This document shows positions 12,175-23,960 of a stretch of DNA of 64,000 nt, piece after piece. Numbering within the stretch: position 1 is the stretch's first letter; every line of letters begins with the position of its first letter. Source of the DNA: Calliopsis andreniformis (lineage: Eukaryota > Arthropoda > Insecta > Hymenoptera > Andrenidae); contig NC_135066.1 in assembly GCF_051401765.1 (NCBI RefSeq), positions 24,555,501 through 24,619,500 of the forward strand. The letters run 5' to 3'. The notes under the pieces are model-generated. The model was not told the origin of the DNA. It made no database searches and saw only the letters and a list, made by a program, of their open reading frames with translations. A program made the position numbers and the translations under genes.

Positions 12175-12660
12175 ATATATGTATACATAGGTGGTAACGC
12201 GCTAGGCTACGAGCGAGCGATGCGATGCGCGACGTATGCCGAACATGACCGATTATTACTCGAAATCGCGACAGCTAATCGACGATATTGAGATATTTCA
12301 ATTCTCTATGCATGGCTGGTGGTGTATCCCAACGCACACGACTGTTTTGAATATACATGTGATCTACTGCATTTGTTTCTTCAGTATAGATAATCTAACT
12401 GCGACATCACACGTAGAGGATCTCACAATCTCACCTCGTAACGGTTATGAAATGAACGTCAAAATGCACAGATCCTATACCTATCATCAAAACGGCGGTC
12501 CGCTCGTCCCGTTACGGTTATCACGTCTGGTGAATGGTGATAATTTCCAAAAGAACGAACATATTGTTACGCGATCTCGATGGACGTTGATTCCAATCAC
12601 AGAGTGGCAGGCACATATAGTACAAGACTGAATAGGTGCTATAAAATTAGGAACTAAAAC
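12175..12660 (+). other. Unassigned leader-like region
   Basis: A 131-codon open frame (12236-12631) begins with ATG but has no recognisable domain. Its position directly upstream of the Jockey-like ORF1 makes it a candidate for the 5-prime untranslated/promoter part of that element rather than a gene. No second copy is present for comparison. Confidence 0.3.
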
Positions 12661-12662
12661 CT

Positions 12663-14175
12663 TTGAGTAGTGAGAGAGTGAATCCTAACCTAGCTTTCGG
12701 CGGGGCTTTGCCACGTATAGTGGTGACGCCAATTAGGCTCATAAATATTAAAATAGCGGAACAAGGGGCGAGTAATGCAAATGTGATATCAATGGCAACA
12801 AACGTTGCCGAAAATATAAATGATTATTCTACGGTGGTAGCAAAACAAACGAAGAGGAAATGGAACGTTGAAACTGAGGAGGAAGCTACAAATTCAAAGA
12901 AGATGAATGTAGCAAGTTTGCAACAGCAAACAGGTACAGTAATGTTACGGACGAGAGCCGCGCTCGGGTCTGGTCGTGGCTTAGAATCGACTACCACTCA
13001 CGCACGAGAGCTGCGCTCGGGTCTGTTTACATAACGCGATGAGCATGACCTGGATAATGAAGCTGATATGGACCATACGGACATAGAAGAGTCGAGGAAG
13101 GAAAAAGATAACCGTAAGAAGACGATTGTAAATAGTACGCGAGAAAATAATAGCAGAAGGAAACTTCCACCTTTAGTCATGCATGGAACAGTCCAAAATC
13201 ACAAGGCGTTCATACAGCTTATTAAAAATACAGTAAAGAAGCAATTCCACATAAAATATCACAAGGATACAGTGGATATGTACCCACAAGACCCTCAAGA
13301 TTACAAATCCTTGAAGGAAATCTGGAATAAGGAGGAGGTAAAATTTTATACGTATTCAAGAAAGGAGCACAAGAAGAGAGTTTATGTGTTCACAGGACTA
13401 TACAACGAAACAGACGAGGAAGAACTAAAACGCGAACATCAAGAAAAAGGAATTGAAGCGGAAAAGATTATTAAAATAAAAGGTACAACAAGGTCCTTAT
13501 TTATGGTTACAGTACCAGTAACGATAAACTTGAAACACTTACACGCAAAAGTAAGAAACCTATGTTATGTCAAAGTTGGATGGGAAAACTATATCGTGAA
13601 AAGGAAACTCACACAATGTCATAGGTGTCAAGAGTGGGGGCACTCGGCAACTAACTACTACGCAGACCCAGCGTGCGTCAAATGTGCAGGAAGGAAAGCA
13701 TCTGACAAGAGAGTGCAGCTAAGTGCGACAATTGTGAAGGTGAACATACAGCTAATGCAATAATATGTAATGCGTATAAGAATAGAATTGAATGGGTGGA
13801 AAGAAATAGTGTTGCTAAACAACAAGCTAAAACTTGGCAGAAAGGTCCAAACCCTATAACTGATATCAACAGTAAGGTACATTTCCCAAAACTGAAGATT
13901 ACACATCTGGTAGAAAGTCCAACATATCCAGTGAGAGAACGCGTAATGGAGACAAATCAGCAGGATGGTACACGATATGGAATACATCAAGAGGAGAAAG
14001 CAGGGCAGAAGACGTGTCGCAACTGGTAGAGTTGTCAGATGAAATCAGAAAATTAAACAAATATATTAATATACCTAAAATGCTTAAAGCTGTCAGGGAA
14101 CTGAACGAAAAAATGAATAAGTGCACTACAGGTACACAAAAATTTGAACAATTTGTTATTTTGTCAACAAATTGA
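12663..14175 (+). pseudogene. Jockey-like ORF1 (gag-like, zinc knuckle)
   Basis: This nucleic-acid-binding protein would package the element RNA. The frame beginning near 12663 continues past an in-frame TAA at 13032-13034 into a basic, lysine-rich central region. That region has the layout of the PRE/C2HC-associated domain (about 13170-13580), followed by a knuckle CHRCQEWGHSATNYY, whose last cysteine is replaced by tyrosine, and a second CVKC. Near 13700-13720 the reading shifts by one; the new frame restores CDNCEGEHTANAIIC, another knuckle. A second shift around 13990 leads to a helical tail ending at TGA 14173. Gag-like N-terminus without an ATG is seen at 12663; a start upstream or lost cannot be excluded. 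ORF1 runs directly into a truncated endonuclease, implying a deletion at the junction. Confidence 0.8.
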
Positions 14176-14179
14176 ATGA

Positions 14180-16455
14180 GCTTGGAACTGTCATGTAGCT
14201 AACAAAAATGGTCAAATTTTACATAAGTTTGTTCAGGAAGAGAACTGTATGATACTATATCCAAATGAACCAACTCATTACCCAATGAATAACATGAGAC
14301 CAACAACAATAGATACAGCAGTTAATAAGGGTATCCATAACGTATCTCAACTTGTAAGAAATGCTCTAAACTCGGATCATAGGCCAATTGTACTTACATT
14401 AGGTAACATACTAATTAAATATACCCAAGAAAGAAGTGTTAGCATATAAAGATACAGATTGGAAGAAATTCAGAAAGGTTTTGGATGGAAACATAAAAAT
14501 TAATAATAAAATCTCAGAAAAGAAAGAGCTAGAAACGGCATTAACTGAATTTACTAATAATATTAAAGACACTATCAATAAAGTTATTCAGAAAAAAGAG
14601 ATAAATAGGGTTAAGGAAGAATTACCAGGGGATATTATAGATGTAATAAAGGATAGAAACAGAATTAGACGAAAGTGGCAAAAGACTAGACAGGATCAGT
14701 GTAAGCAGGAGTTTACTTATTAACCCGGTTAATTAAAAAACGAATATATGAATTCAGGAATAAGAAGTGGGAAAATAAATTGAGTGAGCTAAACCCTAGG
14801 GATAACTCTTTATGGAAGATGACAAAAGCACTTAAAAAGAGATACAATCCTATTCCATCATTAGGCATAGGCACTGCGACAGCATACACAGACAAAGAAA
14901 AAGTGAATATGTTAGCAGATCAGTTTGAAAAGGCACATGAGATAGATTTATTGAACAATACCTGCGACCAAGAAAATGTAATTGAAACAGTAAACGATTA
15001 TATGCGGGAAAACGATAAGGAATCACAGGAATGGACAAATCATATTACATCCCCAAAAAAGATAGCAGAGATAATAAGACAACTACCTTCGTTAAAGGCA
15101 CCAGGGTCAGATTCAGTACAAAATATTGTCTTAAAAAACCTCAGTAGGAAAGCTTTAGTTCACTTAACAAACATAATGAACGCAATACTTAAGTTATCCC
15201 ATTTCCCTCAAAACTGGAAAACTGCAAATGTTATCCCTATCTATAAATCAGGTAAACCAGAAAATAATCCTCCTAGCTACAGGCCAATTGATTTACTCTC
15301 AACATTAGCTAAGGTTACAGAAAAAGTTATTTTAAAAAGAATCAGAACGCATGAAATTAGTAATAAATTTATAATGGATGAACAATTTGGTTTTAGAGGA
15401 AGGCATAATACAGTGAAACAACAAGAATAACAAATGATATAATAGGTGGTTATAACGATGGTAAAGTCACAGTAATGCTTCTATTAGACATAGAAAAGGC
15501 ATTTGATAAAGTATGGATAGATGCACTTATACATAAAATGATACAGTACAAATATCTTTGCACTATTATAAAGGTAGTACATTCTTTTATGAAAAATAGA
15601 AGTTTTAAAGTAGTAGTAAGTGGTATTAAGTCAGTGAAAAAGCGAATAGTGACTGGAGTACCTCAAGGCTCGATATTGGGACCTGTTTTGTTCAATATTT
15701 ATCTTAATGAAATTCCATTGTTTCCTAAGACAAGTACTGCAATGTATGCAGATAACACGGCTGTGTATGCACTATCTTTTAATGCCATAATAGCAGCAAA
15801 GCAGATAAAAATTCATGTAAATATGCTTGAAGAATTTTATAGAAAGTGGAAAATATTTTTAAACACTGATAAGACAGAAGCAGTAATCTTTTCTAGGAAA
15901 TAAACTTGTAACAGAATTATACAGCCTATAAAAATCTATAATAATTGTATGCAAATTAAACAGGCAGTGAAATATTTAGATGTTGTTTTAGATTCCAAAT
16001 TGACATATAAACAGCATATAAAGGGAATACAAATGAAAGGGTACGCTGCTATGAAAAACCTTTATTCATTAATGGTTCGCAGTTCAAAATTAAGCAGGAA
16101 TAATAAATTATTGATATATAAGATGATAATAAGACCTATACTTCTGTACGCCTCACCTGTATGGAGATGCGCAGCCAAGACCAACATCACCTTGCTACAA
16201 AGGTTCCAGAATAAGTGCCTTAGATTAGTGTTAAATAAGGATAGATACACTAGAATTAAAGATCTCCATGAAGAAGCAAATATTGAATACTTAGAGGAAT
16301 ATATAACAAAAAATACAATAAAATTCTATTCAACACAATTAAGCGTCAACAAATTAACAAGTAATATAGTACAAAATTATATACATAGAGATACTGAATT
16401 TAGAATAAAACATAGATTTCCATTAGTAAACTTAGATTTAAGGGGAAATGTATAA
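14180..16455 (+). pseudogene. Jockey-like ORF2: truncated endonuclease plus RT
   Basis: ORF2 proteins nick the target and copy the RNA at the nick. The first recognisable part, about 14183-14420, is the C-terminal third of an APE-type endonuclease (WNCHVANKNG, TTIDTAV, NSDHRPIVLT); the N-terminal catalytic part is missing. RT follows with LPSLKAPGSDSVQN (15085), NPPSYRPIDLLS (15270), LLLDIEKAFDKVW (15478) and VTGVPQGSILGPV (15652). Motif C is YADN at 15745-15756, where FADD or YADD is required, so the enzyme should be inactive. Frameshifts lie near 14440, 14720 and 15420, and an in-frame TAA at 15901. The C-terminal thumb-like part ends at TAA 16453 without RNase H. Confidence 0.88.
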
Positions 16456-16594
16456 ATGTTTCTACACTAAGTTTTAAGTGTAGAATAAGCTAAACATACA
16501 GGTTTAACTAGCACAGTTAAAATATAAATTGTTTTATATTTTTGTATGTAATATTATGAAATAAAGAATTTAGAAATTTAAAAAAATATATATA

Positions 16595-17030
16595 CCTGTC
16601 ATCTATGCCTTTGCTATTGCTCGAGTTCGGATCCCGTTCAAACCTGCAACTTCTTTTTATTCTACAAGTAAATTTTAATATACAATTCCAATCTTTATAT
16701 AAATTTGATTTTATATTATTCTGGCTCAAATTATTATTTTATTCCATAAAAAACTGGTTGTAAAAAAATGAGAACAGTGCAACTGTGTTCTATGGCTATC
16801 TGTGTGGCTAAAATATGAATTATATTTTCTACAGTATTTTATAAATTAAGTAATATATGTAACGAGGAATTCTAAAGTTAAAAAACTAAGAAGAAATTAT
16901 GTATGAAATAAAAAAGTCATAGATTTGAACCCGCATAATAGCAAAAGACTGGCTCCGTATTCTTATCTTTAGGAACTTTCGTAAATATGTCTGGGCAAAT
17001 AAAAATATTGCGCGCGGTTTGTGTCGTTTG
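16595..17030. other. Unassigned, with two tRNA B-box-like motifs
   Basis: Positions near 16618 (plus, GAGTTCGGATCCCG) and near 16935 (minus, GCGGGTTCAAATC followed by a T run) resemble Pol III B boxes with a shared 'tttgctatt' sequence upstream. They could be decayed SINE heads. No protein-coding frame is supported. Confidence 0.3.
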
Positions 17031-17290
17031 TCGGCAACTTGGACAGTATTTCAAGAGGAAGAGAGTAAGGTTCACTTTACATTCGCGTTCTCTTTTGACT
17101 TTTCGAACATGTCCGGAGTGGCCCGAAACGCCAAGCTCACGTACACGCGACTCCTAAGGTGGTGTGTGTAGTGGAGGGGGAAACTTTCAGTAACTCGCAT
17201 CGCCAATTTGGGTATCGCAGATTCCGATTCCACATCGGTAGCCTTTCAAATTAGGCGTCACATGGTTCGCAAAAGCCCAACTAAATTTGT
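17030..17290 (-). repeat. Possible diverged end of the long-arm family
   Basis: Read on the minus strand this contains 'tttccccctccactacac' followed by 'gtgtacgtgagc', paralleling the CCCCCTCC-ACTATACACAC and GTACGTGAA landmarks in the arms at 6826 and 10018. The distal end is poorly matched. If real, it would face the 10018 copy in inverted orientation about 7 kb away, enclosing the fold-back E and Jockey-like insertions. Confidence 0.35.
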
Positions 17291-17349
17291 CACATTTTTT
17301 GCTCTGTTTTATCGATAATCCAGCCGAAAACAATACTGTAGTATGATTT

Positions 17350-17676
17350 TACGGCCTGACACTTTTCGTCCTTATATGAGAACACTTTGAACTGGGAAAG
17401 GGTTCATTTGATAGGAAAAAGTACAACGCAGCGCAATCAACTCTCGATTTCGTTCAAAACACTCTTTAAATTACATAAAAATGCTTAAATTTCTATAGCT
17501 GTCAATGGTAGATTTTTGCTCTACTTTATAACACTCGTATTACTAAATATCAGTAGAATTTCGTTAAATCGCGAGTTGACTGCGCTCCATTGAACTTTTT
17601 TCTTGCGAATGAACCCATTCCCAGCTTAAAATCATCTCATATAAGAACGAATAGTGTCTGGCCGTAAACCCCTATT
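17350..17676. repeat. Palindromic MITE-like element
   Basis: The left arm 'ttttacggcctgacactttt' near 17347 and the following 'tccttatatgagaa' recur as reverse complement ending near 17676. Inner segments 'gggttcattt' and 'gcgcaatcaactctcga' also have mirrored partners ('gaatgaaccc', 'tcgcgagttgactgcgc'). The element is about 330 bp with a spacer of about 100 bp and no coding capacity. Target-site duplications are not obvious. Confidence 0.75.
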
Positions 17677-17679
17677 TTT

Positions 17680-18600
17680 GCCTAATTTTGTCGGTAATGT
17701 CGTCGCTCTGACATATCTGATCGTACCCTCTTAAGTTCTTTCAAATAGTCAAAACAAAGTAAACAAAACAATCAACTCTTTTTAGAGACAACAATTTATG
17801 AAATGAAATAGAAATATTTTTGTTTATTCAAACATGTATTGTAATCAATCTATTGAAACTTAACTAAAAGCTAAAGACATTCAATTTTTCCTTGTCGTAA
17901 AAATAAATACAAGTATAATATTTTTGAGTTTCCCCAATTAATTTCTTCCTCTATTGATAGAATAAAACTTTCAAAAAGAGATCTAAACACAGGTACATAG
18001 CTGGAGTTAAAAAAAAGTTATTAAACGGAACAACTACCAAAAACATAATAAAAGATAGAAATCATAGGAATTTTACCGATACTAGATAAATGCATGTGCA
18101 ACTAATAAATTTAATTAAGCTGAGAAAAGTGGGAAAAATGTAGCATTAAATTACAAATTGCTTTAAAAGTTGTTATATGAACACTATAATAATACGCGCC
18201 AATTTCTAAAATGTTGAAATTTAAAGTCTGAATAACTAATTTCCCAAATTTTAAATTTCCTATTGAAAGCCTTCACAGCCTACGTCAACTACGTCAACTG
18301 GCGAGGGCAGTCAGTTCACGCGAATTTTTCGTAGCATCCTCTTCGCATCAATATCAATTCGTATGTTTTCCCAATTCGCCGTGGTTTCACTGCTGCTGCG
18401 GAAAATTCGCGTTTATCTGTGGAAGCCTTCAAATGTTAGAAGCTGCTAATTGCGCAATTGTTTTTTTGTTTCATTCTTCTGTAATCCGCACTTTGTAACC
18501 TCACTCGTTGCGTCCACAATGTGTGAGTAATACTCACACAGTGAGTATACTCACTGAGTATATATAACCGCACTGATACTCTTTATCTCTTTCTTACAAA
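17680..18600. other. No gene recognised
   Basis: AT-rich DNA. Around 18520-18565 there is a small cluster of GTGAGTAT/ATACTCAC motifs forming short overlapping palindromes next to the microsatellite. No domain-bearing frame is present. Confidence 0.45.
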
Positions 18601-18602
18601 GG

Positions 18603-18605
<3 letters not shown>

Positions 18606-18664
<59 letters not shown>

Positions 18665-18675
18665 GGGGGGGGGGA
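18606..18675 (+). repeat. Compound (AG)n-(G)n microsatellite
   Basis: About 24 AG dinucleotides followed without interruption by about 21 consecutive G. A shorter compound tract of the same design is at about 48279-48312. The 18605-18793 minus frame is only the translation of this tract (serine-leucine repeats and polyproline) and is rejected as a gene. Confidence 0.95.
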
Positions 18676-18689
18676 GAATCTCTATGCAA

Positions 18690-21440
18690 CCAGAATCGTT
18701 TGAGTTGATGGTAGACATGTACGAACTGGCACACCTAACCTCACACAAATCAAGAGATCTCCAATAAACCAACCGGTGTTTAATATTTTCCAAAATATCT
18801 GTAACCTACTTGCATCATTACCCATTTAAACGATTAACAGATATTTAACAGCGTTCAAAACATTGAAATTATACGTTTACACTGCTGCCCTTGACGTAAT
18901 ACATACATGGAAATTACAAACTACGTCTTCATTCGTAAAGTCATCTTCTTTCACTTTTGACACGGTTGTATATAAATAATTACTGTATGAATCCTCAACT
19001 AAAACACTACTCCATTCGTGAATATTATAAACTTACCTAAATGGATTTCGTTCTTTTATCCTCCGTATATTCGTCCTCCTACGCGTTTGGTTGATATAAC
19101 ACTGACTGAACGACTGTGAAATCAGTACTATGTACTGCTATTGACCTGACGTTAGCCGCGATCTAGAATGAGACAAAGAAAGATACTGCGTGCATGAAAG
19201 AGAAAGAGAGAGTAATGGCCTGGAAGAAAAAGAGAAAACGTGATACGAATGTGACGTAAAAGAAGTAAAATATCGTCCAAAGTGACTATAATTGCATCAG
19301 TTTCGGTGACTTTAAAGAGATGAAAACGTGATTTCTTCTGGAAATCGTTCACTTTCATTTTAAGTCCCTTAAATTTTTAATCGAACAATTTATCACCAAA
19401 GTTCAAATGTAATATTTTTTATACTCAACAATGTGCAAAAGTTCTAAAATCTTTTTTGGTGATCTTAACATCTTAAAAGTTATCTGAACTCTTAACAATT
19501 CTAAAAGGTCCGTACTAGTACTCACTTGAGTTTATTTATATCTGAGATGCTTGACTTATTTTTCTCATATTTGATTCATAGTTTCTTTTTTTCAATATAG
19601 TAAAATTATGTAGCTTTAGAATATACAGTGATGTTAGTAATAATATTTAAAACAATATTTCAAGATTTTTAAAGTACGTTTATAAATATTAAATTGTATG
19701 TTATGTAATTAAAACAAATGTTTCAACATTTAATAGTCATGTTCGACGGTGATTAATAATAAGATCAGTAAATAATAAAATAATAATAAAATACATAAAT
19801 AAGATAATAAAATCAGTGGTACTGATTTATGTTGAATATAATTTTGTACTATTAATATGAAATATGGATGAGCTCGAGTAATGTAATGAAATTCAAATAA
19901 TTCTAGGTAATCGTTAGGGTACAGAGATGAGGACACTCAACCAAATAAATAAATTTTTTTCCAAAGAACAATATTTAATTCTCAGATTTTCAAATCTTTG
20001 AAGTCTTCTGATACTTCTGCTTTCCAAGACGCGAAACTCTGGAATCGAGTACTAAAAGCTTAGCTACGGTTACTCCACTTCTATATGAGAAGAATTAAAA
20101 AAGAAGAAAAAACTGATTACAATGATTATATTTTAGTGATTAACAATTATTTTTATATAAGCATTAATAATACAACATTATTCACAACTACAACAATCTT
20201 CTTAAGAATTCGATTTCACAGAATTATGTGAGTGTATATTTTAAAACCGTTATGATCTAACAGTGGAGGTATTATAATTGTATCGTATACATACAGTAGT
20301 TGAAAAAAGTGAAATAATAGGTATATTAATACCAAATTAGGAAATGTTCCCTTTAATAGAATATTGCATATGAAAATGGTATTTTTATCTAAAACGCTCA
20401 AAACAGTATAATAACAAAATGATAAAAAAAAAGTGATAATTTTAGGCACTATATAAAAACTGAAAATATACTTTGACTTATAAGTTATTATAATTCTTGC
20501 GTAATATTGTATGTACAATAGCAGAATTACAAAGGGGGATATACAGCTAGAGGGCGCAAAAAATTGATGATCTTTTATTTCTTTTTTTTAAAGTATACAT
20601 GTATGTTATTTTATCGTGGCTTTGTTTATTAGGTTTGTTATACGTTTGGCTATAATAATTAATGTTTATGATAACCAAAATATGTATTCTACAGTCAAAT
20701 TATAAAAACGAGTTTCAGACGCGTCCTTCGCTGTAGGTTGTTAATGATACGTCCACAAAATTTGCCTGAGTGCGAAAAAGAAATTAGATCCTTAAAGTAT
20801 AAAAACAAATGCTATTTTTGACCTAGCCGTTCCTTAAAAAGTTAATTTTTAAGAGAAAGGCAGCTCTCTGACGATTTTTCAGTTTCGAGGAAAACATTTA
20901 TTAATTTTTATGCAATATAAACAACTACAAATAATGAAAGAAATCGCTATAATAAAAACTACGTAGGAGTGTAATAAATAGGTGTATCGAATTTTAACTA
21001 AATTAGTTTAGTAATTTTTGAGTAATCACGACAACCGAAAATCACTACACATACTACAACGCAAGCTTAGAAAAATGGATATAAAAATGATTAACAAATT
21101 GCCTAAAGAAGTTCTATTTTCTCTTAAGAAAGATTAATTTTTTAATATAAAGGATGAGCAATCTCCATCGGATAGCTCTGAAGATGATACCTAAACAGCA
21201 TGTGGCACGCTCGCTAGCGTTAACGTGCTTCAACGACTGAGAATTGAAATAACTCTTGAATAAGCACAGACCAACAGAAACATTGTTTGTGTAAAAATAT
21301 TCACCAAGTACGCTCGCAGAAATGGTCGTTGTTTTGATCTTACAAAGTATTGAAATCAAATAAGACCAAGTATATTCGCGAATAGCTTAGTGTCCTACCT
21401 AAAACATTTGTGAAATAAGCATCACTTTTTATATATCTAT
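18690..21440. other. No gene recognised, AT-rich DNA
   Basis: About 2.7 kb of AT-rich sequence with short frames on both strands, rich in F/I/L/Y as expected from random AT-rich translation. No conserved motif, no tandem array over 100 bp and no repeat partner in the window. Confidence 0.5.
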
Positions 21441-21665
21441 ACATATACAAGTGTTTCCGAACATGTGGAACATTTTTGGAGAATTCGAGGTACAAAGTCA
21501 ATGAAGAAAGTTCAAATGGGATGTATAAAAATACAGGGTGTATAAAAATTATACAGAGTGGGTGGGAAATCATAGTACAACCAACCAGGGGGTAATTCTA
21601 CGTAAAAAAAATCAGGAAAAAATTTGGTATTCAAATTTTTCATCAGAGAATTTGTTTTCGGGAAA
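21440..21665 (-). repeat. Probable non-coding end of a DNA transposon
   Basis: Contains 'acagggtgtataaaaattatacagagtgggtgggaaat', here cited only by its parts 'acagggtgtataaaaat' and 'atacagagtgggtgg'. Such sequences are characteristic terminal motifs of insect DNA elements. It lies just downstream of the transposase scrap on the minus strand, so it may belong to the same relic. Confidence 0.4.
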
Positions 21666-21666
21666 A

Positions 21667-22029
21667 TCAAATTGAAGTTTTCTCAACTACGCAATGCGAT
21701 TTACTTATCGTGTATTCTTGTGTGTTTATAAATGTGTTTATAAATATTATAAATAATATCAGACATGTGTTTATAAATATCGATACTGATAGAACACTTT
21801 CTTCAATGTTGTTATACAATCGTCGATTACGACCACGATTTTCATGACACAATAAAAATGAGCCAACCTCAGTTGCCGTTTTCTTCACTCTCTGTATGAC
21901 TCTCCTATCCCGATGTCGGCGATTAGAAAATTCTTCTGCGTAATATCCACTGGCAGCAAAAGCGTTACCTCCACAAGCTCCCAAAGCGAATAACATTTTA
22001 AGATACTCTCGATTAGAATACCTTGTCAT
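21667..22029 (-). pseudogene. Transposase N-terminal HTH scrap (DUF4817-like)
   Basis: The frame starts MTRYSNREYLKMLFALGACG, with AFAASGYYAEEF and NRRHRDRRVIQRV following. This matches the layout of the short helix-turn-helix domain (DUF4817 type) at the N-terminus of mariner/Tc-like transposase proteins abundant in insects, normally reading [YS]-x-x-E-x-x-D/E-M...A...Y...P-x-R. After about 80 residues the similarity fades into hydrophobic, AT-rich sequence ending at 21667, so the DDE catalytic domain is absent. The start ATG at 22029 is family-like. It is probably a 5-prime fragment left by truncation. Confidence 0.6.
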
Positions 22030-22500
22030 AACTTAATAATTTGTTACAAACGAAATAACATGAATTGTTACGCAGTCTGATAAATTATGACTTCTAACGG
22101 CCCCTGCTACGCCTGCACTATTGCCCTAAGGTGATCCACCACTTCCTACGCCATTTATGTAACCGTCTCATTTTTTCGCCTAATACACTTCTTCTCTACG
22201 ATAGCTACTCCACTCATGTACAATCCTCTTCATTGCGTTCGGAATATTTAGTTAATTATAATTGCCTTCAACTATTAGTTTCATATACTTTGTTCAATAT
22301 ACATATTGTAGAATTTTAAGATATACGTACTCAGTTTTGCACCTTCTATAATATTTTATAATTACGGTTAGCTTAAGTTATTATTGCAAATATTAGAATA
22401 GGATAGCGGCTGCTTTGATTTACTACGCATGCGCGTACTTTAACCTTCAAGTACATAAAGAGGTATTCTAGTCTATTTATAAAACTTGGAGTGATAAGCC
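22030..22500. other. Unassigned spacer
   Basis: No convincing frame. The right end may include the 5-prime start of the I-like retrotransposon, whose beginning I place near 22440-22510 because the leader and ORF1 follow. Confidence 0.35.
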
Positions 22501-22770
22501 CGATGAACGCATTCTCCAATTGCAAAAGATCACAGACCGTACCGTTCGGAAGAAGGTCTCTCCGGGGATTCTTCCGAGACAGTCAAAATTCTGTAACGTG
22601 CGAGTGTTAGTGTATCTTTCTGGTAGTGCTTCGCTTCGATTTGTGCTTCCTTTCTTTCTTCGTTTCGGTCATTGTGGGTCTCCACAATCATCGAAGTCGT
22701 AAATTCTTCAGCTGGAGCCTCTGACTACAGGAGCTCCTCCTCTATCTAATCACCGACTTTCTCTACAATC

Positions 22771-23945
22771 ATGGATTCTTCCATACCGAAAACCTCTCCT
22801 CAAGTCTCCTACGCTCAAGTAGCGCAGAAGATACAGTTCCCGACTAAAGAGCAGGCCATAGTCTTGGACGCCGTTGAAGGTATCTTAGTTCACGATTGTA
22901 CCATGGCTATTGGAAAAATCATCGAACCGATCCATATAAGATTCGTTTCCCGGATCTCTCAAGGTCGCGTCTGTTTATATTTGAGTAGCAAGGAACTCGT
23001 GGATAAACTTACTGAAAATCAAACCAAAGTCAACATAGGATCCCACGTCCTAGGAATTAGACCTCTAATTTCTAAATCCAAGCGTATCATTTTATCCAAC
23101 GTTTGCCCTATAATACCACATCAGGCCATATTAGAAGAACTTGCCAAACTAAACATACAACCTATATCTCCAGTCACTTTTATTAAAGCAGGAATGAACC
23201 AACCAGGCTTTGCTCATGTACTGAGTTTTCGTCGGCAAATGTATATACAACCTGATGACGTCACAAAGCTACCTGAGTCTCTACGAATCAATTATGACTC
23301 CACCGACTACTGGATTTATTTATCCGCAGAAAAGCTATCCTGCTTTCTGTGCAAAATTCTGCAAAAACTCTGTTACACCAACTACCATCACCTACTCTTA
23401 CTACTCCTGTTGCTAACGCAAATGATGCGAACCTCAACGTTATTCAGGACAACAGGGAGGATGCTCAGCTTTCACTGACTCCCCCCGTCCCTCCCCATTC
23501 CAAGCGGCCTCACTCTACGTCTTCATCCAACGCTAGTCAAGTCCTAGATCCTCGCGACAGCCGTGGTGAGACGACTTCTACGCATGTAAGAAAACCTAAA
23601 TAGCTCAAAATACGTGGTGCTGAAAACTCCCTCAACGACATCGCCAATCTTCTTCTCCCTGCTGAAGACTTAATTTCATCAAACGCAGGAAAGTACCCTC
23701 TAGACAAGCAAAAACTCACGGGTTTTCTTCAAAGCTCTTTCGGTCGGTCTGAACTTATAAAAGAAGCCCTGAATTACACACCGGATATACCAGCTCTGGT
23801 TAAGATGCTATCCGAGATTATCCCCTATATCACCAACGGAACTCTAAAGGCCCGAATACTCAGAATTAATAAACGTCTGACTAATCCGATCGACGGCGAT
23901 TCCAGTAGCATCGACTGCAGTTCTCGTGAGGATTCTGACGCTTAA
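22771..23945 (+). pseudogene. I-like element ORF1 (RNA-binding)
   Basis: The ATG at 22771 opens MDSSIPKTSPQVSYAQVAQK, followed by an RRM-like region in which RVCLYLSSKELVDKL and SKRIILSNVCPIIPHQAI are recognisable parts of I-type ORF1. A knuckle begins at about 23335 (CFLCK) but is cut by a frame change near 23350, so most of the C-x2-C-x4-H-x4-C unit is lost. The second frame goes on through a Pro/Ser/Thr-rich linker, meets an in-frame TAG at 23601-23603, and continues as a helical C-terminal region to TAA at 23943-23945. The protein would coat element RNA. The lesions make it a pseudogene. Confidence 0.82.
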
Positions 23946-23960
23946 TTTCCTGCGACCACT

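Larger units (their letters stand above)
12600..16595 (+). mobile_element. Jockey-like non-LTR retrotransposon, degenerate
   Basis: Two-ORF element: a gag-like ORF1 with zinc knuckles, then ORF2 with a truncated endonuclease and a reverse transcriptase. There is no RNase H. The end is AT-rich with an AATAAAG-like signal near 16559 and an A-rich stretch near 16577-16585. Absence of RNase H plus the ORF1 type fits the Jockey group. Both ORFs carry stops and frameshifts, and the RT catalytic aspartate pair is altered. The left boundary is uncertain. Confidence 0.8.

Noticed and set aside
18605..18793. Minus frame with polyproline and Ser-Leu repeats
   Set aside because: Pure translation of the (AG)n-(G)n microsatellite.
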